The notes beneath the pieces are model-generated. The model did not search any database. It had not been told where the DNA came from and worked only from the letters and a program-made list of their open reading frames with translations. A stretch of DNA of 34,164 bases from Planctomycetota bacterium (GTDB taxonomy: Bacteria > Planctomycetota > UBA1135 > GCA-002748355): positions 1 through 34,164 of the forward strand of contig NYZE01000124.1 of assembly GCA_002685965.1 (NCBI GenBank), read 5' to 3'. Made by a program: the position numbers and the translations under genes. Shown here piece by piece: positions 24,083 through 31,633 of the stretch (within the stretch, counting starts at the first letter, position 1; each line of letters begins with the position of its first letter).

Positions 24083-25129
24083 ATGCGATATTGGCGGTGG
24101 TTGGGAGCTGGGCTCCTCGTGGCGCTGTTCAGCGCCTGCAGGACGATCGATCTGCCGGCCATGGATCCGTCGCTGCCGAGTCTGCACGTCGAGGATCTGC
24201 TTGCACCGACGGCGAGCAGCGCGACGCGCGAGATCGACCGCCTCAACAAGGCCCTGCCGCGGATACCCCGGCACCAGCGCGAACAGCGAGCCGCCGTCGT
24301 GCTGCGGATCGCCGTGCTACAGACCAGGCGTGGCAACCTCCGGGATGCCGAACGCCTGGTGCGGCGCTCGATCGGCGGCCACCCGTCGTCGCGGCCACGT
24401 GCCATCGGCCTGGCCTGGTTCGTGCAACACCGCATCGACATGGCTCGCGACCGTCCAGTTGCCGCGCGTGGCGCGCTCGAGTCCGCGGCTCGCTACACGT
24501 TCGGTCCGGCAGCGCGCCGGCGCATTGCCAGCGCTCGTGCCGCCCTGACGCCGCGAGTCGTCAGACCTGCTCCGACCAAGTCGACCACCCCGGTCGCCAT
24601 CGTGCGGCGCGGCTCGTGGGGTAGCGCCGCGGCGCGTCCGAGGGCAATGGTCCCGATGGAAGCACCCGATCGCATCACCGTGCACCACTCCGCGATGTGG
24701 ACCTCGCCCGACCTTGTCACAACGTGCAAGCTCGTGCGTTCGTTCCAGCGCTACCACATGAACCAGCTCGGCTGGGGCGACATCGGCTACCACTACCTGA
24801 TCGATCGCACAGGCAAGGTCATCGAGGGTCGCGAGCTCCGCTGGCAGGGCGCCCACGCCGGCGACGGCATTGCCAACCAACGCAACATCGGGATTTGCCT
24901 GCTCGGGAACTTCCAACCCGGCACCAAGGAACGAGTGCAACGGCCGTCGACGAAGCAGCTCTATTCCCTGGAACTCCTCGTAACTTCGCTGTCCGACATG
25001 CACGGCATTCCCGTGGCCAGCGTCTTCACGCACGCCGAGGTCCATCCGAAGGGCCCGGGTGCGACAAAGTGTCCGGGCATGTACCTCACGCCATTTGTAA
25101 GGCAACTAAGGAGCCGGGGAACGCAGTAG
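24083..25129 (+). CDS. N-acetylmuramoyl-L-alanine amidase (Amidase_2/PGRP), probable lipoprotein
   Basis: 348 aa from ATG 24083, with GGAGG four bases upstream; an in-frame start at 23972 would precede the signal peptide. The N-terminus WLGAGLLVALFSAC has a lipobox-like end with Cys19, so lipid anchoring is likely. Residues about 45-170 are helical and Arg-rich and may form a repeat domain. The catalytic Amidase_2 domain lies at about 190-340. The zinc ligands are the first His of TVHHSAM, the His of EVHPKG and the Cys of TKCPGMY; the GYHYLIDRTGKVIEGR segment is typical. It cleaves the amide between muramic acid and L-alanine in peptidoglycan, for recycling or remodelling. It converges on the hydrolase gene at 25169. 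Confidence 0.9.
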   Translation: MRYWRWLGAGLLVALFSACRTIDLPAMDPSLPSLHVEDLLAPTASSATREIDRLNKALPRIPRHQREQRAAVVLRIAVLQTRRGNLRDAERLVRRSIGGHPSSRPRAIGLAWFVQHRIDMARDRPVAARGALESAARYTFGPAARRRIASARAALTPRVVRPAPTKSTTPVAIVRRGSWGSAAARPRAMVPMEAPDRITVHHSAMWTSPDLVTTCKLVRSFQRYHMNQLGWGDIGYHYLIDRTGKVIEGRELRWQGAHAGDGIANQRNIGICLLGNFQPGTKERVQRPSTKQLYSLELLVTSLSDMHGIPVASVFTHAEVHPKGPGATKCPGMYLTPFVRQLRSRGTQ

Positions 25130-25160
25130 AGCCAGGGCGCCGAGATCCGGCCGTGCCCAT

Positions 25161-25178
25161 GCTCCCCGCTAGCGGAGC
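25161..25178. terminator. Short hairpin between convergent amidase and hydrolase genes
   Basis: GCTCC at 25161-25165 pairs with GGAGC at 25174-25178, and CCGCTAGCGG at 25166-25175 is a perfect palindrome at the same spot. The structure overlaps the last codon and stop of the hydrolase gene. There is no T tract, so terminator function is only possible. Confidence 0.35.
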
Positions 25179-27184
25179 GTGATCTTGCTCAGGGGAGTGA
25201 ACTTCGTTCCGACCATGGCCTGGCCGAGCAAGGTGATGCCGGTGAGCGTCAGCTTCGGCAACGGTATGATCTGCTCGTGCTGACCGCTCGCTGGGGTGAC
25301 GCCGCCCCAAATGAAAAACGGATCCATGATGTACCAATAGCCGAACGGGGTCTGGATCTTGCCCTGAACTGTGCCGAGCATCATCAGCGCGAACTGGTTG
25401 GGTTTGGCGAGCAATGACATCGTGGCGGTGCCGCCGGAGTACGGTGCGCCGGCCCAGTAGACCTGCGGCAGCGTCGGTGTGTGCGGTTCGACTTCGACGC
25501 GGCGCGCATCGCGGTGCACGTACAAGAAGGGCACGGTGAGTCGGCCAGTCGCGTCCGGCGCTGCGATGCGCTCCTCGTCGACCACGGAGTTGTTCAGCTT
25601 GTAGGTCCGGACACGGTAGTAGCGACCGGGGTTGACCTTGAACTTGCTCAACCGCCGCCAGGTCAAGTCGACGAAGGCGTCCGCTTGTTTGGCGTAGTCA
25701 ATACGCGAAGCGTCGCTCCTGAGCTTGACGTCGAGGGTGACCTTGGTCGAGGTCTCGGCTGCGGTCGCCGGATCGAAGGTCATGTAGCCGCCCATGGTGC
25801 CGGTGACGTCGCCGTCGAAGCGACTGCCATTGCCGGGGCTGTCATCAAGCGTCAGGTTCGAGAAGGCCGGCAGCGGCCGGTCGAGCCTGATCTCGGAAAA
25901 CTCGCGCGACAGCGCCGCCTCGATTGCACTCCACGGACCGGTCGAGGCATGCGCCCGATAGTCCCAGTAGGCCGTGAAGGGCTGCCGTGCGACCTGGCAC
26001 GCCCGGAAGAAGTCGGGCTTTTCGGTCCAGCCCGTCACCAGGTCGCCCCGACCACCGACGAAGAACATCGGCGCCATGCCCGCCGCGGCTCGTTTGCCCA
26101 CCTGCGAGGGATAGTCAAAGAGGTCGTAGATCTTGTCGCCAAGCGACGATCTCAGATTCTGCTGCGCCGTTCCAAACAGGGAGTCGGTCTCTGAGCGGAG
26201 GGCGAAGTCGCCATGCGTCAAGCCGAACGCGGGCACGATGCCGCCGACTGCGGCGAAGCGATCAGCGTGGCGCAGTCCGAGTGCAAACGCCCCCATCGCG
26301 CCAAACGACACGCCAAAGGCATAGACTCGGTTCGCGTCCACGTTCGCCTTCGTGTCCGCTAGCACTCGGTCGATCGTCCACAGGATCCGGCGCTCGGTGT
26401 AGTCGTGCACCGTACCCTTGGCCGGACCATTGCCGTAGTCCTCGTGCTTGCCGAACCAGACGCTGTGCGGCAGCGGCAAGTTATGGTCGTGCAAGATCAC
26501 GTGCACGGCGTTCGGCGGCGCGTAGCCGGAGAACGGCCCGACCTTGTAGTTGCTCCCACGCGAGTGCAGATAGAGAAAGAGCGGCCGCGGACCCTGTGAT
26601 GCGGGATCGTAGTAGACGCGGTAGTTGATGACGCGGCCGGCGACGTTGGCCTGCGCCGGAGTCGCCGACGTCGTCACCGCGGGCAGGAAGTGCGCGTAGT
26701 GATGATCCTTGCCGCCGGTGGTGCCCTGCAACACAGGCTGCGGCATGGCGATGGACTCTTGCAGGGGACCGGCGGTGTTGCCACCGCCGATCGTCGTGTT
26801 CTCCACCGTCTTGGCCACGGCCGTGACCGCGTAGTACATCGTCGCGGTCGCTGCGGCGGTCACGACGAAGAACGCCTCGTTTTGCTTAAGCGGCGGATCG
26901 TTCGCCTTGATGACGAACGGTTGCAACGCGTCCTTGTTGAGGTAGCTGCCGGCCGCGACCGTCGCGATCAGCGTGGCTGTCGCCAGGTCCGCGCTCTTCG
27001 TGATCGGCGCCGTCGACCGGTACACGTTGTAATCCTCCGGTACGGGCATCGTCGTGACTTCGTTCCAGGTCACGAAGGTCTGGCCGAGTCGGAAAGTCGC
27101 CTTGACGCTCGTCGCTTGTTGCGCAGCCGATGCGGCGACGACGAGGGCGCAGACGAGGAGGAAGCGGCAAGGGAGCATGAGCAT
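25169..27184 (-). CDS. Secreted multi-domain alpha/beta hydrolase (esterase/PHB-depolymerase-like)
   Basis: 671 aa from ATG 27184; ATG 27178 is an alternative, and both begin a signal peptide (core CRFLLVCALVVAASA). Residues about 25-150 look like a fibronectin-type beta domain (TFVTWNEV, then YYAVTAVAK). The alpha/beta hydrolase covers about 185-430, with an oxyanion loop LYLHSRG (204-210), the nucleophile Ser293 in GVSFG (291-295) and a likely catalytic His in YRAHAS. A second beta domain follows (about 460-560). The last 105 residues form a C-terminal module also found at the end of the CotH-like protein and in the fragment at 31065-31502. Likely role: extracellular ester hydrolysis; the substrate is unknown. 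It is the last gene downstream of mog. Confidence 0.8.
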   Translation of the reverse strand: MLMLPCRFLLVCALVVAASAAQQATSVKATFRLGQTFVTWNEVTTMPVPEDYNVYRSTAPITKSADLATATLIATVAAGSYLNKDALQPFVIKANDPPLKQNEAFFVVTAAATATMYYAVTAVAKTVENTTIGGGNTAGPLQESIAMPQPVLQGTTGGKDHHYAHFLPAVTTSATPAQANVAGRVINYRVYYDPASQGPRPLFLYLHSRGSNYKVGPFSGYAPPNAVHVILHDHNLPLPHSVWFGKHEDYGNGPAKGTVHDYTERRILWTIDRVLADTKANVDANRVYAFGVSFGAMGAFALGLRHADRFAAVGGIVPAFGLTHGDFALRSETDSLFGTAQQNLRSSLGDKIYDLFDYPSQVGKRAAAGMAPMFFVGGRGDLVTGWTEKPDFFRACQVARQPFTAYWDYRAHASTGPWSAIEAALSREFSEIRLDRPLPAFSNLTLDDSPGNGSRFDGDVTGTMGGYMTFDPATAAETSTKVTLDVKLRSDASRIDYAKQADAFVDLTWRRLSKFKVNPGRYYRVRTYKLNNSVVDEERIAAPDATGRLTVPFLYVHRDARRVEVEPHTPTLPQVYWAGAPYSGGTATMSLLAKPNQFALMMLGTVQGKIQTPFGYWYIMDPFFIWGGVTPASGQHEQIIPLPKLTLTGITLLGQAMVGTKFTPLSKITLR

Positions 27185-27210
27185 CAATGCAAATCTGAGC
27201 TTACCCGATT

Positions 27211-27738
27211 CTATCCCTTTGGCCGGAAGGCCTGCACACACGCAGGGTCCGTCTCCAGGCGCGGACCCTCGATGAGATCGACGCAATAAGGAATCGCGGG
27301 AAACACCGCCATGAGGCAATCGTGGATCGCTGCCGGCTTGCCGGGCAAGTTGACGATCAACGCTTGGCCCCGGATTCCGGCCGCTTGACGGGACAGGATG
27401 GCCGTCGGCACGAATGCGAGGGATACGCTGCGCATGAGTTCCCCGAAGCCGGGCATGAGCTTCTCCGACACAGCTTCCGTCGCTTCGGGCGTCACGTCGC
27501 GTGTTGCTGGCCCCGTTCCACCAGTGGTAACGACCAGGCAGCAGCGCTCCCGGTCGACGAGTTCGATCAGCGTCGCCTCGATCCGATCGCGTTCGTCGGG
27601 AATCACCCGCACCACCGGCTCCCAGGGCGAAGTCAGGATCTTGGTCAGCTCGTCGTGGATCGCCGGCCCACCCCGGTCCTCGTATTCGCCTCGGCTCGCC
27701 CGGTCCGACACCGTGACGATGCCGATGCGCACGGTCAC
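27211..27738 (-). CDS. mog: Molybdopterin adenylyltransferase MogA
   Basis: 175 aa from GTG 27738; the long open frame upstream is the shadow of ald. It matches MogA from end to end: SDRAS (11-15), IPDE with D48, TTGGTGP (71-77), D81 in ATRDVTPEA, MPGFGELMR, and AILSRQAAGIRG, ending in EGPRLETDP and AFRPKG. The Asp pair corresponds to the catalytic residues of E. coli MogA (D49 and D82). It adenylylates molybdopterin before metal insertion in molybdenum-cofactor synthesis. It is slightly shorter than E. coli MogA (195 aa) because a loop near the C-terminus is missing. Its GTG overlaps the ald stop by four bases (GTGA). No other Moco gene lies in the window. Confidence 0.95.
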   Translation of the reverse strand: MTVRIGIVTVSDRASRGEYEDRGGPAIHDELTKILTSPWEPVVRVIPDERDRIEATLIELVDRERCCLVVTTGGTGPATRDVTPEATEAVSEKLMPGFGELMRSVSLAFVPTAILSRQAAGIRGQALIVNLPGKPAAIHDCLMAVFPAIPYCVDLIEGPRLETDPACVQAFRPKG

Positions 27739-28853
27739 GCGGTCAACGCCTCGAGCGGGCTGACGTAATCGACCCCAAACGAGGCGGCCACGGCCGGATC
27801 GGTCAACTTGCCGGCAACGACGCTCGCCGCCCCGCGGAAGCTCTCGTCCGTCTCGATCACGGCACGCGCTCCGTGCTTGGCCAACCTCTCGACCCAAGGT
27901 TTGGTCGCGGCGGTCAGCGCGAAGGTCGACGTCCGTGGCACGGCGCCAGGCATGTTGGCCACGCAGTAGTGCACGACGCCATCGACGACGAAGGTCGGGT
28001 TCTCGTGCGTCGTCGGTCGTACGGTTTCGATGCAGCCACCCTGGTCGACCGCCACATCGACGATCACGGCGCCCTGCTTCATGTTCACGAGGTCGGCCCG
28101 CCTCACGAGCATCGGGGCACGCGCGCCCTTGACCAACACCGCGCCGACCAGGAGGTCGGTGGTCGGTAAGTGCTGCTTGATTGCATAGGGGCTCGAGTGC
28201 ACGAGTTGCACGTTTGGCGGCAGGACGTACGACAACCAGCGCAGACGCTCGAGGTTGATGTCGAGCACGACGACCTGGGCACCAAGTCCGGCTGCCATGC
28301 GTGCCGCTTCGGTGCCGACCGTGCCGCCACCGAGAATCAGCACCTTGCCCGGTTCCACACCGGGCACCCCACCCAGTAGCACTCCATTGCCACCGTAGGG
28401 CAGCTCCAAGTGATAGGCGCCTTCCTGCACCGCCATGCGTCCAGCGACTTCGCTCATCGGCTCGAGCAGGATGAGTCCGCTGCCCGGGACATCGACCGTC
28501 TCGTAGGCGAAACATGTCGATCCCGTCTTGAGCATGGCATCCGTCAGCTCGCGACTCGCCGCCAAGTGGAAGTAGGTGAAGAGGGTCTGGCCCGCACGCA
28601 TACGCGGCCACTCGGGTGCGATGGGCTCCTTGACCTTGACGATCAGGTCCGCAGCACTCCAAACCTCGTCGGGACCATCGACCAGGCGCCCACCGACATT
28701 CGTGTACGCATCGTCGGCAATGCCCGAGCCGAGACCGGCACCCCGCTCGATGAGAACCTCGTGCCCGCCACCAATGAGGTCCTCGACACCTGCAGGAACC
28801 ATGCCCACGCGGCCTTCTTGGGGTTTGATCTCCTTTGGAACCCCGACGATCAA
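27735..28853 (-). CDS. ald: Alanine dehydrogenase
   Basis: 372 aa, TTG start at 28853 supported by GGAG eight bases upstream and by the protein beginning [16 protein letters not shown]. Family active-site residues are all present at standard numbers: R15, K75, H96 and D270. The NAD-binding Rossmann motif is [11 protein letters not shown] from about residue 174. It interconverts L-alanine and pyruvate plus ammonia using NAD. Length is normal. It overlaps mog by four bases, so the two are translated together, an unusual pairing with no obvious metabolic reason. The 48-base spacer upstream makes cotranscription with the unknown genes at 28902-30793 possible. Confidence 0.96.
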   Translation of the reverse strand: MIVGVPKEIKPQEGRVGMVPAGVEDLIGGGHEVLIERGAGLGSGIADDAYTNVGGRLVDGPDEVWSAADLIVKVKEPIAPEWPRMRAGQTLFTYFHLAASRELTDAMLKTGSTCFAYETVDVPGSGLILLEPMSEVAGRMAVQEGAYHLELPYGGNGVLLGGVPGVEPGKVLILGGGTVGTEAARMAAGLGAQVVVLDINLERLRWLSYVLPPNVQLVHSSPYAIKQHLPTTDLLVGAVLVKGARAPMLVRRADLVNMKQGAVIVDVAVDQGGCIETVRPTTHENPTFVVDGVVHYCVANMPGAVPRTSTFALTAATKPWVERLAKHGARAVIETDESFRGAASVVAGKLTDPAVAASFGVDYVSPLEALTA

Positions 28854-28901
28854 GCGCGACTCTCCATGCGCGGATCGTAACGACGTTGCCGCGCGTTACC
28901 T

Positions 28902-30110
28902 CTAACTTCCTTTGTGGCCGGCGGCAAGGCTGCGGCAAGAGCCGGCGAGATTGGCGGCATCGTGTTGACCAACGCTGCCGCGCACGTAGAAGCGGATCGA
29001 TACGGACCCATCGCCGTGCGGCTCGATTCGGGGTGACGGTTCCACCAAGACCCGTGGGTCGCACTCGAGCAGGCTGCGCACGGCTGCCTCGCCGCCTGGA
29101 CCGGTATCTTCGGCCGGGATGCGCAGAGTCTGCACGCGCGGCGCCGGTTCGCCGTTCGCCGGCCGCGCCGCCACGCGGGCTGGAGCCGCCGCGGGCTGTG
29201 AGCCGTGATCGACCATCTTCTCCGCAGGCTCACGCGTTGCCTCCTCCTGCGCCACTGGCGTTGCCGGAACCGGCAGGACGTCTTGCTTGCCTTCCCCTGC
29301 CTCGCGATCGCCGCGGAACAGGAGCAGCGCGAGGAAGAACAGGGCGAGGAGACCGAGACTCCACACCCACGGCTCGGACCACAGGTCCGTGCGCGACGTG
29401 GTCTCGGCCACCGGGCGCTTGGCCAGGCGGGTGAGGCGCGCCTCGAGTTTGCCGACGTTGGCCGCGAGGTCGCGCAGGTCACGCTCACTGCGCTTGCTGG
29501 TGGCAGCGAGCTGGCGTTCGAGTTCGTTCAGCTTGCCGCTCAGGAGCTTGGTCTGCCCGGCACTTGGCGCCCCGGTGACCGCTGCGTCGGTACTCTTCTT
29601 GAGTTCCTTGACGATGCCGGTCAGCGCCTCGAAGCGAGCAGTCCAGCTACGCTCGGCGGCCACTCTGCTCTTGACCGCGGCCTTGACATCAAACGCTCCC
29701 GGACGAGCGGCCCTGGCCAGGACCGCGCCGACCCGCCTGGTCAGGGCGCCGATCTTCTCGCCGAGCGCGGCCAGGTCCCGCGTCAACTCGTCCATCCGCA
29801 TCACGTCCGCCGCTGCGGTCACGGGACGCCTGTGGAGCCGCTCGATACCGATGCGGTTCTTTTCCGCGGCTTCGGCGATCCTGCCCGACTCACCCTTCGC
29901 GGCTTCGATCGCATAGGTGAGCTCGACGAGGCGGCCCTGGACACGGTCGCTGAGGCCCGAGTCGCGGACCTCACGTTCGAGGCTCGACAGCCGCGCCACG
30001 AGCGGCGCCCAGACGAGCTCTTCGGTCATCTCGTCCGAACCCGGCGCCACGCAGGCGGCCACGAGCAAGAGCAAGACAGAACAGCGCGACAGCAACTTCA
30101 CGGGAGCCAT
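28902..30110 (-). CDS. Unknown lipoprotein-like coiled-coil protein with internal membrane helix
   Basis: 402 aa from ATG 30110; a GTG one codon earlier is the alternative. I do not recognise the family. The N-terminus ends in a good lipobox, LLLLVAAC. Residues about 30-240 are long, charged helices with heptad-like Leu spacing (RLSSLEREV, LAALGEKIGALTRRV, LAANVGKLEARLTRL), predicting a coiled coil. A membrane helix follows at about 250-270 (WVWSLGLLALFFLALLLF), then a Pro/Ala/Glu linker. A small C-terminal domain (about 335-395) holds a short beta pattern ending VSIRFYVRGSVG. A lipid anchor plus a second membrane span is odd; residues 1-21 might instead act as a plain signal or anchor. It overlaps the upstream gene stop by one base (TGATG). 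Confidence 0.7.
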   Translation of the reverse strand: MAPVKLLSRCSVLLLLVAACVAPGSDEMTEELVWAPLVARLSSLEREVRDSGLSDRVQGRLVELTYAIEAAKGESGRIAEAAEKNRIGIERLHRRPVTAAADVMRMDELTRDLAALGEKIGALTRRVGAVLARAARPGAFDVKAAVKSRVAAERSWTARFEALTGIVKELKKSTDAAVTGAPSAGQTKLLSGKLNELERQLAATSKRSERDLRDLAANVGKLEARLTRLAKRPVAETTSRTDLWSEPWVWSLGLLALFFLALLLFRGDREAGEGKQDVLPVPATPVAQEEATREPAEKMVDHGSQPAAAPARVAARPANGEPAPRVQTLRIPAEDTGPGGEAAVRSLLECDPRVLVEPSPRIEPHGDGSVSIRFYVRGSVGQHDAANLAGSCRSLAAGHKGS

Positions 30111-30793
30111 CACGAGGCCGTCCCTCCGAGTCGCCGGAACAAGGGTTGCAGCACGCGAGCACGGTCCGCGCTCCCACTACCCGGCAGCGGCAAGAGCCGC
30201 ACCGACTCGTCGGCGGCCGAAGTCCACGCAACGCGTGGACCGAGCACGAGGTCACGCAAGGCACGCAGCTCTTGCCCGTAGAGCAAGAGCCGGCAGCGCT
30301 GCGGCCGCCAGGGCTCGCGTCCGAGGTTCTTGATGGACATGCGCAACCACATCCGGCGGGCGTCCTTGCGCGGCTTCCTGCGCAGCGCCACACGCCACGG
30401 ATGGTGGTAGCCCTCCTGTTCTCTCCACGCAGTTCGAAGCTGCTTGTCCTCGAGCACGTGCAGCTCTTGCTCCTGGGTTTCGTCACTCGTGTCAACGACC
30501 GACAACACGAACTCGAGCGGCGCATCGATCCAGCCCGACACACGCCCATCCGGCGCCAGCACCGTCTCGCTCGCGAGTTCGACCTCGAGCGGGTGCCGCG
30601 GCACCGTTGCTCGAATGCGCAAGAGCGACCGGCCTTCGGGCAACCCGAGCAGCGCTTCCCACAGCACTTCGCCGTCCATCGCCACGCACCGCACCCCGTC
30701 GCGACGCCGCTCGAGCAACCACTGCACGCCGCAAAGCTCCGCCTGACACGAGGCGGCGCTAGAGGGAACAGGAACGTCGAGCGTCAAAACCAT
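30110..30793 (-). CDS. Unknown protein coupled to the coiled-coil lipoprotein gene
   Basis: 227 aa from ATG 30793; the frame stays open to 30856, so up to 21 more residues are possible. I do not recognise the family. The protein has no signal peptide or membrane helix, so it is probably cytoplasmic. It reads as mostly beta strands with Trp and Arg: VEVELASETVL, WIDAPLEFVLSVVD, then an acidic helix DETQEQELHVLED, then HHPWRVALRRKPRKDARR, MWLRMSIKNLGREPW and CRLLLYGQELRALRD. The stop overlaps the start of the next gene by one base, so the two products probably work together. It is the first gene of its unit; 189 bases separate it from the tRNA on the other strand. Confidence 0.65.
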   Translation of the reverse strand: MVLTLDVPVPSSAASCQAELCGVQWLLERRRDGVRCVAMDGEVLWEALLGLPEGRSLLRIRATVPRHPLEVELASETVLAPDGRVSGWIDAPLEFVLSVVDTSDETQEQELHVLEDKQLRTAWREQEGYHHPWRVALRRKPRKDARRMWLRMSIKNLGREPWRPQRCRLLLYGQELRALRDLVLGPRVAWTSAADESVRLLPLPGSGSADRARVLQPLFRRLGGTAS

Positions 30794-30982
30794 GGACTTG
30801 CGGGTTCGAGGGCGAAACGGGGATCCGCGGCCTCTCCCAAACCGCAGTCCACCCACCTAGTATTTCCTGCCCGAACGACACCCGCAACCGCGCTCGCTCA
30901 CCGCCCGGAAACCCCTTGCGGTCCCTGCGGCGGTTGATAACGTCCATTGGCCTGCCCGCTGTCTCGCAACCTCGGGCACCAT

Positions 30983-31059
30983 GGGCGATTAGCTCAGTTG
31001 GTTAGAGCACTAGCTCGACAAGCTAGGGGTCGGTGGTTCGAGTCCACTATCGCCCACCA
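30983..31059 (+). tRNA. tRNA-Val (anticodon GAC), CCA encoded
   Basis: All arms fold: acceptor GGGCGAT 30983-30989 with ATCGCCC 31049-31055; D stem GCTC/GAGC; anticodon stem CTAGC 31010-31014 with GCTAG 31022-31026; variable loop GGGTC; T arm GGTGG-TTCGAGT-CCACT with one G-T pair; discriminator A 31056 and CCA 31057-31059. The anticodon loop reads TCGACAA, giving anticodon GAC at 31017-31019 (valine, GUC codons). The base before the anticodon (position 33) is C at 31016, whereas nearly all tRNAs have U there. The body otherwise looks like a normal bacterial tRNA-Val(GAC). Confidence 0.93.
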
Positions 31060-31064
31060 CATAG

Positions 31065-31502
31065 AAGACTGTCGATGCTGCACTTGCAGCAACCCGCGCG
31101 AGCCGCGCCGGCGCGACCTGTTTCGGTAGCGGTTGTCCGAGTAGCTCACCGTTGTCGCTGCACTACGAAGGATCGTGGAGCCTCGGGGCGACGCTGAAGA
31201 TCCTCGTTACGAATGGGCCGGCAACGACTGCGGGGTTGGTGCTCATCGGAGCGTCGGCGAACTCGCCGTTCCCGATCGACCTTACCGGCGCCGGGATGAC
31301 GGGCTGCAAGTTGTGGCACTCGCCGGATCTCGTGTTCGGTGCCGCGTTCACCAGCAACAGTGCGATGCTGTCGTTGCCGATCCCGAGTGTGGCGAGTCTG
31401 TCGGGCTTGACCCTGTTCTCACAGGGCTTCGCGATCGACTCCGCCGCCAATGCGTTCGGCATGAGCGCGAGCAATGGCGGGAAAGTCGTCATTCGGGATT
31501 AG
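31065..31502 (+). pseudogene. Headless fragment: C-terminal beta module of a secreted protein
   Basis: The frame is open from 31065 (just after TAG at 31062-31064, three bases past the tRNA CCA) to TAG at 31500-31502. It has no ATG or GTG start before the module begins at about 31113 with ATCFGSGCPSSSPLSLHYEG. The only possible start is TTG at 31152, inside the module, with no ribosome site. The sequence has the pattern of the C-terminal module common in secreted planctomycete proteins: a GCP-type Cys motif, ATLKILVTNGPATTAGLVLIG, SLPIPSVASLSGLTLFSQGF, then SNGGKVVI at the end. It is best read as the 3' remnant of a larger secreted-protein gene whose front was lost at the tRNA border. A small TTG-started protein of 116 aa is the alternative. 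Confidence 0.7.
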
Positions 31503-31575
31503 CAACGGAGCTCCCGGCGGGATCGGAGAAGAGCAGATTCTTGGCCTCCGGTTCCGGCTCTGGCCACGCTGAAGG

Positions 31576-31602
31576 ACGGGCTTCCACCAGGTGGAAGCCC
31601 GT
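31576..31602. terminator. Perfect hairpin between convergent fragment and CotH-like gene
   Basis: ACGGGCTTCCACC at 31576-31588 and GGTGGAAGCCCGT at 31590-31602 are perfect inverted repeats around one central base, giving an 11-base-pair stem with a small loop. It lies 73 bases after the fragment and 31 bases after the stop of the CotH-like gene. It is probably a bidirectional terminator. Its survival beside the fragment suggests the fragment keeps the natural 3' end of the lost gene. Confidence 0.7.
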
Positions 31603-31633
31603 TCCGCTCTTACGGCTCGACGTTCAACAGGCC

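Noticed and set aside
27739-29064. Upstream extension of the MogA frame to 617 residues
   Set aside because: It is the out-of-frame shadow of ald. MogA homology begins exactly at the GTG at 27738.
30947-31129. 60-codon plus-strand frame across the tRNA
   Set aside because: It is a translation of the tRNA-Val gene and its flanks.
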